Virus record (IMG/VR): IMGVR_UViG_3300001373_000005
Location: 1-51,147 of that record
Length of the DNA stretch: 51,147 nucleotides
Direction: 5' to 3' (one strand)
Source: a virus
Shown here: positions 33,289 through 41,123 of the stretch, one piece after another
Position numbering within the stretch: the stretch's first letter is position 1
How the letters are laid out: every line of letters begins with the position of its first letter
Position numbers and translations under genes: made by a program
Notes under the pieces: generated by a model
Told to the model about the DNA's origin: nothing
Databases searched by the model: none
The model's input: the letters and a program-made list of their open reading frames with translations, nothing else

Positions 33289-34131
33289 ATGAACAAAGAA
33301 CTTTTGGAATCAGGAAGAATCAAAACAGCTATAACTTATTTCGATAATATACTAGAATTACACGAACACCTAACAAAAGAAAAAGGTTTTAATATGCACT
33401 TCAAAAATGCAAACGATAGAAGTTCAATGAAAAGTGGTTATGACGGTATACGTTTTACAACTACAAAATCTTTCGAAGAAGCACTTGACTTGTTAAAGCA
33501 AGGTGATTCATTCAACACACAAAACATACTCAATCAAATGAGTAAAATAAAAGTAGCTGATACAAGAGAGGTTGTAAAAAAACTAGGTTTAGACATAGCA
33601 GGGTATCAATGTTGTGTGCCTACGTATCTTAACAACCAACCTAATAGCATGTTTAACAAAACACGTACCGTTAAGAAAGACAAAGTAATAACATTAGTAA
33701 AGTTGTCCTCTTATCCTGTTAGGACAACAGCAGACGAAATAATAAAGTATAATGCTCTATTTCTTAATACAGTTAAGATGATTGAGCAACAAGGTTATAG
33801 ATGCAACATAGAGTTGTTGCATGCAAGTATTGGAATGAAAACACATATAATAACAAGAGTTAAAGTAAAAGACGCAAGTGAACGCCTTAATGTGTCAAAG
33901 TTAGCGTTTGTACTTGTTAATCCGTCTTATTCAAGGCGTTGTATGTTTCGCAGGATAGAACTTGATGAACATACAACATCTGAATTTTCCAGTGGCTACG
34001 GTCTTTCATGTTACACAAAAGAAAAACTAAACACTACACTGTACAAGGTGAACTCGAAACATATTATCATAGAATCAATGTTCGGGGAAAAAGAACAAAA
34101 GAAATTGATTGATGACGTACAAAGCAAATAG
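33289..34131 (+). CDS. Conserved phage protein, probable partner of the AAA+ ATPase
   Basis: 280 residues from ATG 33289. Recognisable phrases: YDGIRFTTTKSFEEALDLLKQGD (about residues 43-65), AGYQCCVPTYLNNQPNSMFN (about 103-122) and a C-terminal region SKLAFVLVNPSYSRRCMFRR, a combination I associate with a conserved phage family of unknown function (DUF7192-like; number from memory). It sits directly upstream of a MoxR/CobS-like ATPase, and such ATPases usually work with a VWA-like partner. A VWA-like role here is inference. Confidence 0.65.
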   Translation: MNKELLESGRIKTAITYFDNILELHEHLTKEKGFNMHFKNANDRSSMKSGYDGIRFTTTKSFEEALDLLKQGDSFNTQNILNQMSKIKVADTREVVKKLGLDIAGYQCCVPTYLNNQPNSMFNKTRTVKKDKVITLVKLSSYPVRTTADEIIKYNALFLNTVKMIEQQGYRCNIELLHASIGMKTHIITRVKVKDASERLNVSKLAFVLVNPSYSRRCMFRRIELDEHTTSEFSSGYGLSCYTKEKLNTTLYKVNSKHIIIESMFGEKEQKKLIDDVQSK

Positions 34132-34145
34132 AATAGATAACAATC

Positions 34146-34180
34146 AAGTGACCAATAACAAGGTCACTTTTGTTAGTTTT
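34146..34180 (+). terminator. Rho-independent terminator
   Basis: AAGTGACC-aataacaa-GGTCACTT (34146-34169) followed by TTGTTAGTTTT. It separates the gene at 33289 from the AAA+ gene, which then has its own promoter at 34200. Confidence 0.85.
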
Positions 34181-34199
34181 AAAAGTTATACAAAAAGTG

Positions 34200-34228
34200 T
34201 TGACATGTACACATACATAGTGTATACT
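34200..34228 (+). promoter_or_regulatory. Sigma-A promoter
   Basis: -35 TTGACA (34200-34205), 17-bp spacer, -10 TATACT (34223-34228). A leader hairpin ACATA-aaaaa-TATGT (34246-34260) lies downstream and partly competes with the RRUN box. It drives the AAA+ ATPase gene. Confidence 0.85.
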
Positions 34229-34257
34229 TATACACATGAGATACAACATAAAAAATA

Positions 34258-34269
34258 TGTCAGTTGACA
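34258..34269 (+). promoter_or_regulatory. RRUN-loop leader hairpin 5
   Basis: TGTC-AGTT-GACA, 13 nt before ATG 34283 and touching the SD AAGGAG. Confidence 0.75.
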
Positions 34270-34282
34270 AGGAGATTAAACA

Positions 34283-35398
34283 ATGAACACAATGAAAGTA
34301 AACAGAATCGGAAACAGTAAAGTAAATATTGAATATCAAATAGAAGTTGAAACATATAAAGGAAGAAAATTTAAATCAGAAACTATCAACACATTTGATA
34401 TGAATGGTAACACATGCTTTTATTTCAAAGGACAGTATTACAAGCTTACAAGTAATACAACATTCGAGCCACTTAAAAAAGTGACAACAAAGAAAAAAAG
34501 CAACACAACAAAAGTTACGTTAACAAATACAACATTTGACGTAACACTTACAACAAAAGAAAAGACAGTAACAACCACAACAGAAGAAACACCAACGACA
34601 ACTACAAACAAGGATTATTCAAAGTTTATGAAACACAATAAACACAAAATGATTCTTGAATGTATTAAAAGTAATGTTCCTGTATTCCTTGTAGGTGGTG
34701 CAGGAAGTGGAAAGAACTTCACGCTTGAACAAATTGCACAAGAGTTAAAAATGAGTTTTTATTTTAGTAATTCAGTGCAACATGAATTCAAATTAACAGG
34801 ATTTATTGATGCAGGTGGTAAGTATCACGAAACGGAGTTTTACAAAGCTTGCAAGGATGCGAGTGAGGGGAAAGAAGTAATGTTCTTCCTTGACGAAATA
34901 GACGCTTCAACGCCTGACGTTCTTATCCTGTTAAATAGTGCCATTGCAAACGGATATTTTGAGTTTCCAACTGGAAAGCTTACGTTTAACAAGAATATAA
35001 AGTTTGTATCAGCAGGAAACACAGTTGGTAATGGTGCTGATGATAGCTATACAGGGCGTTGTTGCCTTGATATGTCATCACTTGATAGATTCGCTTTAAT
35101 CAAGTTCGACTATGACATGGAGATTGAATTAGCTATCACAGGGGGTAATACAGACCTTGTGGGAATGGTGGAAATGCTTAGAGCGAGAGCAACGACCAAT
35201 CAAATACGTTGTGTATTCTCATACAGGTGCTTAGAGCAAATCACAGCACTTGAAAAGACAAGTATGAAACTAGAAGATATCTTAACAATTACATTACTAA
35301 AAGGACTTGATAAAGATACAGCAAACACATTGAAGTTTTCGTCAGACGTGACTTGTAAGTATCTAAAAGCTTTTAGTAAAGCAATCAAAGGGATGTAG
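34283..35398 (+). CDS. MoxR/CobS-like AAA+ ATPase
   Basis: 371 residues. The N-terminal ~75 residues are a small beta domain, and a Thr/Lys-rich linker runs to about 110. The AAA+ core starts near 118: Walker A GGAGSGKN (about 137-144), Walker B MFFLDEID (about 200-207), sensor 1 KFVSAGNTVG and an Arg-containing LDRFALI. This matches MoxR/CobS-type AAA+ proteins, which remodel protein complexes with VWA partners. The function in phages is unknown. The upstream gene is the probable partner. Confidence 0.85.
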   Translation: MNTMKVNRIGNSKVNIEYQIEVETYKGRKFKSETINTFDMNGNTCFYFKGQYYKLTSNTTFEPLKKVTTKKKSNTTKVTLTNTTFDVTLTTKEKTVTTTTEETPTTTTNKDYSKFMKHNKHKMILECIKSNVPVFLVGGAGSGKNFTLEQIAQELKMSFYFSNSVQHEFKLTGFIDAGGKYHETEFYKACKDASEGKEVMFFLDEIDASTPDVLILLNSAIANGYFEFPTGKLTFNKNIKFVSAGNTVGNGADDSYTGRCCLDMSSLDRFALIKFDYDMEIELAITGGNTDLVGMVEMLRARATTNQIRCVFSYRCLEQITALEKTSMKLEDILTITLLKGLDKDTANTLKFSSDVTCKYLKAFSKAIKGM

Positions 35399-35416
35399 TA
35401 ACATAGAAAGTTTTGT

Positions 35417-35441
35417 AAGGGGCACAAGTAACACGCCCCTT
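35417..35441 (+). terminator. Terminator-like hairpin
   Basis: AAGGGGC-acaagtaacac-GCCCCTT, with no U-tract after it. It lies between the AAA+ gene and the small membrane protein gene and could be a processing site or 3'-end protector. Confidence 0.5.
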
Positions 35442-35466
35442 GCGTATACAAAGGAACGGTGATAAA

Positions 35467-35634
35467 ATGGTAATAATTACAATAGTAACAGCTTACGTTA
35501 CGTTTACAATCTTATTGTATGCGTTAAACGTAAACAGCAAACACCAAGACAAGAAAATAAAAGAAATGCATACAAGGAGGGTAACACATGTTAGACAGAA
35601 AAAATCTACAAATAGTAGAGGTGAAAGAGATTGA
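35467..35634 (+). CDS. Small single-pass membrane protein
   Basis: 55 residues from ATG 35467. Residues 2-20 (VIITIVTAYVTFTILLYAL) form one transmembrane segment, followed by a strongly basic tail (TRRVTHVRQKK). It overlaps the next gene. Unknown role at the membrane. Confidence 0.65.
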   Translation: MVIITIVTAYVTFTILLYALNVNSKHQDKKIKEMHTRRVTHVRQKKSTNSRGERD

Positions 35635-35974
35635 AGATAAAGACCTTGTTAACAATCTATGTAACGTATGCAACAACAAGAAAAGTAAGTTTGTTTTAAA
35701 AGTAGGTAACAACAACTTTATACATAGCGTGTCTATGTGTAGCAAGTGCCTTGATACCCTGTATTGCAAAATATGGGACGTTAACGCAGAAAGTGAAGAA
35801 GATAAAGTAATAAAGGTAGTACGTCCTACAGTGATGCGTGAACTACCTATGAATTGTTACGATTGTGAATGTAACGATTGCGTGTTACCTGTAGACAGCG
35901 AAAATAAAATGAACAAGGAATACAAGTACAAGCGTCATGAAAAATGTAACTTGAAACTTGTAAAATATACATAA
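35588..35974 (+). CDS. Cysteine-rich putative zinc-binding protein
   Basis: 128 residues, SD AAGGAGGG. Two CxxC knuckles (CNVCNN, CSKC) in the first 60 residues and a second Cys/His group (CYDCECNDC, then RHEKC) near the end suggest two zinc sites. It overlaps the upstream membrane-protein gene by 47 bp and the next start by 1 nt. No family recognised. Confidence 0.7.
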   Translation: MLDRKNLQIVEVKEIEDKDLVNNLCNVCNNKKSKFVLKVGNNNFIHSVSMCSKCLDTLYCKIWDVNAESEEDKVIKVVRPTVMRELPMNCYDCECNDCVLPVDSENKMNKEYKYKRHEKCNLKLVKYT

Positions 35975-36333
35975 TGGACTACAGCAAGAAAGAAACATTT
36001 AATATAACGTTTAAAAATAATATTTACTGGAGTTGTGTAACAAAAGTCGACTACTTACAACGTCTGATTTTAGTTTGTTGTATCTCATACTATGAGCTGA
36101 ATGAAAATTTTGTAACTGACACAAGATTTGACCAAATCGTAAAACAGTACAAACTGATGTATGCAATGTTAACACCTGTACAACAACAAAGTACACGTTA
36201 CTACTATGTACTTAAAGATTTATCAGATGTATCGCTGTTTGAAACAATATACATTTTAACACAGGAAGATAAGCAAGTCATTTATGATAAGGCTGTGGAC
36301 GTGTTAAAGCGTAGAACAGGAGGTAAAGAGTGA
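35974..36333 (+). CDS. Hypothetical protein with ligase Ia-like segment
   Basis: 119 residues. The segment ISYYELNENFVTDTRFDQIV (about residues 37-56) resembles the YY...P.SDxEYDxL stretch of the N-terminal Ia domain of NAD-dependent DNA ligases, a fragment often found alone in phages. No adenylation motif follows, so it is not a ligase. The start overlaps the previous stop (TAATG). Confidence 0.65.
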   Translation: MDYSKKETFNITFKNNIYWSCVTKVDYLQRLILVCCISYYELNENFVTDTRFDQIVKQYKLMYAMLTPVQQQSTRYYYVLKDLSDVSLFETIYILTQEDKQVIYDKAVDVLKRRTGGKE

Positions 36334-36467
36334 TAGGGTATATATTTCTACTATTATTTATTATAGCTTGTCTATACACCTTATGTGAAGCTATAGCAAG
36401 CAATATGAAATGGATAGCACAATTTAGACAATTCAAAAGTTCAATAGAACATCACAATACAAAATAG
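36330..36467 (+). CDS. Small membrane protein
   Basis: 45 residues from GTG 36330, preceded by SD GGAGGT. Residues 4-20 (YIFLLLFIIACLYTLCE) are hydrophobic, one membrane span, followed by a basic/polar tail. It overlaps the upstream stop by 4 nt. The coupling and SD support a real gene despite its size. Confidence 0.55.
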   Translation: MIGYIFLLLFIIACLYTLCEAIASNMKWIAQFRQFKSSIEHHNTK

Positions 36468-36484
36468 TGAAAGAGGTAAGAATA

Positions 36485-36943
36485 ATGAAAACGGAACAAA
36501 TGGAGATATTAAGAAAAGGTAATGTAACACAAGAGAACTTTTTAGATATTATGCTAGAGAGCGTTAGTGATATCTATACAAAGGGATTCCTTGATGTAAG
36601 GATTGATAAAACAGAAGCAGACGTTAAGTGTACATTACGTTACAAGATAGGTACAAAGTATTATTACACTTCTTTTGGGATGCGAGAGGTAACAAGAGAG
36701 TACAACGAAAGAACATGTGATATTATAAAACAAGCAAACAAAGATTTAATTACAGCATTGGAACAAGGAAGCAAGAAAACAGAAGCTGTAATTAATATGG
36801 CTATTGATTTATACATCCTTGACGAAATGATGAAAGTACAAAGAACATTATTGATGAAACTGGATGAAGATATCACCGATTCCATCCATGATACTGACTA
36901 TGTAAGGAGTGTATTAAATGATGGTGGCAAACAAGATGATTAA
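36485..36943 (+). CDS. Hypothetical protein
   Basis: 152 residues from ATG 36485 (SD AAAGAGG); a GTG at 36467 is in frame but covers the SD. Mostly helical with a central strand pair (VKCTLRYKIGTKYYYTSFG). No family recognised. It overlaps the next gene by 26 bp. Confidence 0.7.
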   Translation: MKTEQMEILRKGNVTQENFLDIMLESVSDIYTKGFLDVRIDKTEADVKCTLRYKIGTKYYYTSFGMREVTREYNERTCDIIKQANKDLITALEQGSKKTEAVINMAIDLYILDEMMKVQRTLLMKLDEDITDSIHDTDYVRSVLNDGGKQDD

Positions 36944-37115
36944 AACAATCAAACTTTATATGTGGACTGTAAAAGAGTTACAGCGTATAAAGTACCAACG
37001 CACACAAAAGAAAAATGTATATACATTTATAAGCTCATTGTACGCAGGCGTTACGTTCACAAGATTCTTGAAAGAATATGACTTACTTATACACAAGGTA
37101 GGTGGTGTTAAATGA
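36918..37115 (+). CDS. Small basic hypothetical protein
   Basis: 65 residues, SD AAGGAG, rich in Lys/Arg/Tyr, helical. It overlaps both neighbours, implying translational coupling to the nuclease gene downstream. No domain recognised. Confidence 0.6.
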   Translation: MMVANKMIKTIKLYMWTVKELQRIKYQRTQKKNVYTFISSLYAGVTFTRFLKEYDLLIHKVGGVK

Positions 37116-37585
37116 AAAGAACAGCCAAATTTTACAGAAGAAACGAAAAGGAAGTAATGGAAGCGTTTGGAATGGAAACAGACCCACAAAGTGGAGGGGG
37201 ATGGATTGTAAAAGAGGACGGACAGAACGAACATATTATTTGCCAGTTAAAAAGTACAGATGCGTCTAGTTTTACCGTGAAGAAACTTGACTTAGACAAA
37301 TTAATTTATAACGCCAGCGTGTCACACAAGTTACCTGTTTACATGGTGCAACTGTTAGAGAGTAACGAACTGTACATAATATGTAAACCTGATAACATAC
37401 AGGATTTAGCACGTTATCTTACTACAAACGAAACAAAAGAGATAACACGCCAAACCTATAATCTAGAAACGTACACAGATACAAAACAATCAAACAAAAA
37501 GGTTGTAGTGTCTTCCTTGTCAGCACGTCAAAGATTTGAACAAGAAGAACGTGAAAGACACGACAAAACAAAATATATTAGATAA
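37112..37585 (+). CDS. Hjc-like Holliday junction resolvase/PD-(D/E)XK nuclease
   Basis: 157 residues. RRNEKEVMEAFGM, GSGGG-like PQSGGGWIVKEDGQNE and ICQLKSTDASSF reproduce the E...GSG...D...(E/Q)xK pattern of archaeal Hjc-type resolvases; the last motif reads QLK rather than EVK, as in related phage proteins. VSHKLPVYMVQ follows as the core strand. With the RuvC-like protein at 30438 the phage has two junction-nuclease candidates. It starts within the preceding gene (ATGA overlap). Confidence 0.7.
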   Translation: MKRTAKFYRRNEKEVMEAFGMETDPQSGGGWIVKEDGQNEHIICQLKSTDASSFTVKKLDLDKLIYNASVSHKLPVYMVQLLESNELYIICKPDNIQDLARYLTTNETKEITRQTYNLETYTDTKQSNKKVVVSSLSARQRFEQEERERHDKTKYIR

Positions 37586-37598
37586 AAGAGGAAACGAC

Positions 37599-38033
37599 AT
37601 GGAACAAAAAGTATTAGTTGAAAGCGTAGCATCTTACAACTCACACAGGGTTGCAAAGAATGGCAACGTAAACTTAATGATAGAGATAGATTATAGTGAG
37701 CAGGTAAATGTCGTATACCTGTTACAATTACAAAACTGTAATATAGATATAAAAGTAAAGAAAGTTAATGAGGATTTAATGGAATTAGGAAACTTCACAT
37801 TAAACAACATTAACATTGACCAAAACGGACATACAAAAATAAAACTTAACAGTCTGTCAGATTACGTTGAATTAAACAATCTCAATAAGCTGTTAGCAGA
37901 TAACAAAGAAAAACAGGTGTTCAACGTTTATTTTTCTGCTGACGTTGACACAGAAGAAGCAGAAGAAACACCAACAGATGAATGGAAAGAAGTAGAAGAA
38001 ACGAAAGCAACAGAAGAAATTGAGGAATGGTAA
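37599..38033 (+). CDS. Hypothetical protein with acidic Trp-ended tail
   Basis: 144 residues from ATG 37599 (SD AAGAGG). The first ~115 residues are beta-rich. The last ~30 are acidic with Trp, ending EATEEIEEW-like (TEEIEEW), similar to the tails of the SSB, RecA and terminase small subunit. Possibly a DNA-binding accessory protein (inference from tail and neighbours). Confidence 0.65.
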   Translation: MEQKVLVESVASYNSHRVAKNGNVNLMIEIDYSEQVNVVYLLQLQNCNIDIKVKKVNEDLMELGNFTLNNINIDQNGHTKIKLNSLSDYVELNNLNKLLADNKEKQVFNVYFSADVDTEEAEETPTDEWKEVEETKATEEIEEW

Positions 38034-38034
38034 A

Positions 38035-38388
38035 ATGAAAAGAGAAATAACACAACAACAAAGAACAGGCGTATTAAGTAGATACAGAAGTAAATACGTT
38101 GAAATATCAAAAGCGAGTATCACGCCTACAAGAAACATGGTTATTAGTTCGTCAGAAGATATTACAGGAAAGAAAAGCTACATTTTGTCACAGCAAATCA
38201 CAGTACAAGAGGATGGAAGAACAACACAAGTTTTCTTGAAAGGTTCAGGAATTATCGTTGATGACTTAAAAGGATTATACAATATAAGGGATGCTGTTAA
38301 TTTCGCTGTTAACAAAGCAGAGAAAGAAAAACCTACATTCCAGTATACAGATGTAAATGATGATTCCATTGAGTGGGATGATAATTAA
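38035..38388 (+). CDS. Hypothetical protein with acidic Trp-containing C-terminus
   Basis: 117 residues, start 1 nt after the upstream stop, SD GAGG within the previous gene. A basic N-terminus, a strand-rich middle (TRNMVISSSEDITGKKSYIL) and a tail ending DDSIEWDDN. No recognised family. Last gene of this block before promoter 38397. Confidence 0.65.
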   Translation: MKREITQQQRTGVLSRYRSKYVEISKASITPTRNMVISSSEDITGKKSYILSQQITVQEDGRTTQVFLKGSGIIVDDLKGLYNIRDAVNFAVNKAEKEKPTFQYTDVNDDSIEWDDN

Positions 38389-38396
38389 TAAAAATG

Positions 38397-38452
38397 TTGA
38401 CACATGTGATATTGTGTGCTATACTATAACAGTGAGATAAACACGATATCAC
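38397..38452 (+). promoter_or_regulatory. Sigma-A promoter with +1 hairpin
   Basis: -35 TTGACA (38397-38402), 17-bp spacer with CACATGTG palindrome at its edge, TGC-extended -10 TATACT (38420-38425). Hairpin GTGAGAT-aaacacg-ATATCAC (38432-38452, one mismatch) starts at the predicted +1. Confidence 0.85.
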
Positions 38453-38464
38453 AAATCTTCAACA

Positions 38465-38476
38465 TTTCAGTTGAAA
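38465..38476 (+). promoter_or_regulatory. RRUN-loop leader hairpin 6
   Basis: TTTC-AGTT-GAAA. Here the SD (AAAGAGG) is farther away, 35 nt from box end to ATG 38512. Confidence 0.7.
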
Positions 38477-38511
38477 CAAAATAAAATAAACAATCGAAAG
38501 AGGTAAAACAA

Positions 38512-39498
38512 ATGAGCGTAAATTATACAGTAAGTCAGGCATCAAAAATAGTAGCAGGAAGTACATTGTCAGAAGAGGTAAAAGATTTCGGAAAAAGATT
38601 CCCACTAGCAACTATGCTAGTAACAAAAGCACTAGAGGGAAATCAGGAAGCGTTAATCATGTTGCTAGGTTCATTACCACAAACAGCTACAATGCTTAAA
38701 TTAGAGAGAGATTTGAGAGGGGAAGAAAAAGAAGTTGAAACGTTCGCCCCTTGTGAAGAATTAATCACAGATAAAGAGCCAACAGGCGAAACACCTTTGA
38801 CAGTTGTAGACCCTGTTGAAGTAAAGAAGACATCAGAAGTTAAGAAGCCAACAGACAAGCCAAATCTTGACGATATGAACAGTAAGCAACTAAAAGCTTA
38901 CGGAATGTCAATAGGACTAACAGCAAGAAGCCTTGTAGGTGGTAGGGATGCTGTTGTTGCAATGATAATGGAAAAGTTAAGTAAAGGCGATACAGGAGCT
39001 ATCAAAAAGTTACCAATCGAAAAAGGTGTTACACCAACAAAAGCACCTGCTGAAACAAAGAAATCAACAGCAACAACAACAGTAACAACAGAAACATCAC
39101 TATTGGATGATGTAGAAAATAAGTCAGCTAAACAGGTATATGATATCTGTGTGGCGAATGGGGTTGAAGCAGAGAAACGCCAACCAAAACAGTTCTATGT
39201 AGACCTGTTGATTAAACTAGAAGAAGAAAAGAAGAACGAAAAAGAAACAGATACAATTGATTATTCAGAAATGAAGCCACAAGAGTTATATAAGCTGTGT
39301 AAGGCAAGAGAAATCACAGCAGAAACAAGACAGCCACAAGCATACTACATCGCACTTTTAGAGGATGCAGATGCAAAGGAAAGTGTTGAAGAGGACACAG
39401 AAACATGGACAGAAGAAGATGACACGGTTGAAGCCGACGCAATCGAAGAGCCTGATTATGGTGATATTGAAAAAGAAGCGTCAGCGTGGGAAATCTAA
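38512..39498 (+). CDS. Multi-module acidic protein with three SAP/Rho_N-like repeats
   Basis: 328 residues. An N-terminal helical part, then three ~40-residue modules separated by acidic or Thr/Lys linkers: LDDMNSKQLKAYGMSIGL (about 122), KSAKQVYDICVANGVEAEKR (about 204) and MKPQELYKLCKAREITAETR (about 254). The last two match the module in the SSB-like protein (SAKKIYDICIEKGI). The C-terminus is acidic and ends SAWEI. It is strongly promoted and probably abundant early. A DNA-binding or partner-recruiting role is plausible, unproven. Confidence 0.75.
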   Translation: MSVNYTVSQASKIVAGSTLSEEVKDFGKRFPLATMLVTKALEGNQEALIMLLGSLPQTATMLKLERDLRGEEKEVETFAPCEELITDKEPTGETPLTVVDPVEVKKTSEVKKPTDKPNLDDMNSKQLKAYGMSIGLTARSLVGGRDAVVAMIMEKLSKGDTGAIKKLPIEKGVTPTKAPAETKKSTATTTVTTETSLLDDVENKSAKQVYDICVANGVEAEKRQPKQFYVDLLIKLEEEKKNEKETDTIDYSEMKPQELYKLCKAREITAETRQPQAYYIALLEDADAKESVEEDTETWTEEDDTVEADAIEEPDYGDIEKEASAWEI

Positions 39499-39536
39499 AT
39501 GTTTAGGGTGTATTAAAAATAGAGAATGATTATTGT

Positions 39537-39562
39537 AAGTGGGTACGTAAAAATGCCCACTT
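39537..39562 (+). terminator. Terminator-like hairpin
   Basis: AAGTGGG-tacgtaaaaatg-CCCACTT, without a U-tract, between the gene at 38512 and the SD AGGAGG of the gene at 39588. Similar in design to the hairpins at 35417 and 45577. Confidence 0.5.
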
Positions 39563-39587
39563 GCGAAATTAAAGGAGGTTGCAATGT

Positions 39588-39983
39588 ATGTTAGATAACG
39601 TACACAAGGAACTAGATAGCATACTAAACCTAGTATGCACAACAGAAGAAAATAGGCAAACGCTCAATAGAGCACTTAAACAAATCAAGGTATTTGAAAA
39701 CAACAAATATGTACCTATCGAATTGTTAGAAATATATATAGCAAAGGTCACAAAGAAATATAACGTAAGCATACAAGGAATAACACATGTATGTTACCCT
39801 GATAGGGAAGAAACATACTGGACGGTATCACTTAAGTTGTCAGATACCCATAAGTGGTTAGGTATGGTACATGGTTTAACACTTAGAGAGCTAACAGCAA
39901 AATGCTGTTTTGCACTTAATTACATGATACAGAACAAAATAATTGTACCTTTACCAAAACAGGAGGTACAAAAGAATGAGTAA
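39588..39983 (+). CDS. Hypothetical protein
   Basis: 131 residues from ATG 39588 (SD AAAGGAGG); a TTG at 39579 is in frame but inside the SD. An N-terminal helical half and a C-terminal beta/alpha half (TYWTVSLKLSDTHKWLGMVH). No family recognised. It overlaps the RNase H gene by 8 bp, so the two are coupled. Confidence 0.7.
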   Translation: MLDNVHKELDSILNLVCTTEENRQTLNRALKQIKVFENNKYVPIELLEIYIAKVTKKYNVSIQGITHVCYPDREETYWTVSLKLSDTHKWLGMVHGLTLRELTAKCCFALNYMIQNKIIVPLPKQEVQKNE

Positions 39984-40446
39984 GCTAAGAGTGTACACAG
40001 ATGGAGCGTGTAGCGTTAACATTGGTGCAGGTGGCTATGGTCTTGTACTGTGTTATGACGATAAGATAGAAAAGAAATACGGATATAGCACAAACACAAC
40101 AAACAACCGTATGGAGTTAATACCTGTCATAAAGGCTATACAGTACGCCAAAAAGTTAGGTATCAGTGATGTAGAAATATTGTCAGACAGTGCCTACGTA
40201 GTCAACTGTATAAATCAAAAATGGTACAGTAAGTGGAAAGTCAACAACTGGAAAACATCAAGCAACACAGATGTGAAAAACGTTGACTTATGGAAAATGC
40301 TAATAAACGAACTAGACACAGCAGGGATGAAAGTGACGTTTACAAAAGTAAAAGGACATTCAGGCGACACATTAAACACAGAAGCCGACAGATTGGCAAC
40401 ACATGGCGTATATATGGCTAAACAGTTGTTAGGAGGTGGATTTTAA
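39976..40446 (+). CDS. rnhA: Ribonuclease HI
   Basis: 156 residues, normal for RNase HI. Catalytic set visible: YTDGAC (Asp9), NRMELIPV (Glu), LSDSAYV (Asp) and KGHSGDTLNTEADRLA (His/Asp). It removes RNA from RNA-DNA hybrids, here probably primers or R-loops during phage replication. SD AGGAGG. The next gene starts on its stop codon (TAATG). Confidence 0.9.
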   Translation: MSKLRVYTDGACSVNIGAGGYGLVLCYDDKIEKKYGYSTNTTNNRMELIPVIKAIQYAKKLGISDVEILSDSAYVVNCINQKWYSKWKVNNWKTSSNTDVKNVDLWKMLINELDTAGMKVTFTKVKGHSGDTLNTEADRLATHGVYMAKQLLGGGF

Positions 40447-40835
40447 TGAAAAGGTTCACAAAAGCACTTATGAAGTCTATAAGAAGCGTATACAGGCGTT
40501 CATGGTATGCGTTAGAAAAGAATCTGTTTGGTATAGGATGCATGTTAGAAGTATTATCATTCTTTATAATGTCACTGTTAGTGCAAAGGAATGTTGAACA
40601 GTTCATACTACAAGCGATATTCATTTCTGTGTTGCCTGTAGGAAAGTTACTACAGATGACAGCAAATAATTTAAATGTAGGCTGTACGATGCCTATGCAC
40701 ACAAAGAAGTTCACGTTGTGCGTAGATGACGAAATAACAGCCAATAAGAAAGATTTACAGGAAATACTAATATATTTGTCGCAGGTTGAAGATTACGCAT
40801 TACGACAAGGTCACAAGTATCAAGAAGAAGATTAA
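40446..40835 (+). CDS. Putative membrane-associated hypothetical protein
   Basis: 129 residues; basic N-terminus then hydrophobic segments at about residues 27-47 (LFGIGCMLEVLSFFIMSLLV) and 53-68 (FILQAIFISVLPVGKL), and a polar C-terminal half. Likely two membrane spans. Translationally coupled to RNase H. No family recognised. Followed by two structured RNA candidates. Confidence 0.65.
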   Translation: MKRFTKALMKSIRSVYRRSWYALEKNLFGIGCMLEVLSFFIMSLLVQRNVEQFILQAIFISVLPVGKLLQMTANNLNVGCTMPMHTKKFTLCVDDEITANKKDLQEILIYLSQVEDYALRQGHKYQEED

Positions 40836-40851
40836 ATAAACTAAGTTATTA

Positions 40852-40928
40852 CACATCACACTGTACTAGTCAACATGTCAACAAGTCATGTATCTATTTT
40901 GTTACTTTATTTCAAATGGTGTGATGTG
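40852..40928 (+). ncRNA. Structured RNA candidate, stem-loop A
   Basis: A perfect 10-bp stem CACATCACAC/GTGTGATGTG (40852-40861/40919-40928) encloses 57 nt containing hairpin ACATG-tcaacaagt-CATGT. It lies just after the gene at 40446. No U-tract follows, so it is not a plain terminator. Confidence 0.5.
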
Positions 40929-40945
40929 ATTACATATAACAAAAC

Positions 40946-41051
40946 ATAAAACGCTAGTGGAAACATACTCACGTGTACACGAACTCCCAACGTGTATACA
41001 CTCCACACAATAAATAATACCCCTGATTATAAAATGAAGCTAGCGTTTTAT
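40946..41051 (+). ncRNA. Structured RNA candidate, three-way junction B
   Basis: A perfect 12-bp stem ATAAAACGCTAG/CTAGCGTTTTAT (40946-40957/41040-41051). Inside it are GTGTA-CACG pairing with CGTG-ta-TACAC (40973-40981/40991-41001, loop AACTCCCAA), a short GTGGA/TCCAC helix below it, and hairpin ATAAT-accccTG-ATTAT (41014-41030). The 3' side TTTTATCTTTTA could act as a terminator. A transglycosylase gene follows with no clear promoter, so this RNA may be part of its leader. Confidence 0.55.
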
Positions 41052-41092
41052 CTTTTAAGCATATTAACAAATAATATAAATGTGCTTGCATA

Positions 41093-41104
41093 GTTCAGTT
41101 GAAC
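41093..41104 (+). promoter_or_regulatory. RRUN-loop leader hairpin 7
   Basis: GTTC-AGTT-GAAC, 19 nt before ATG 41124. The first stem pair is G-C instead of T-A, so pairing is preserved by a double change. Confidence 0.75.
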
Positions 41105-41123
41105 AGAAAAAAAGGAGGATATA

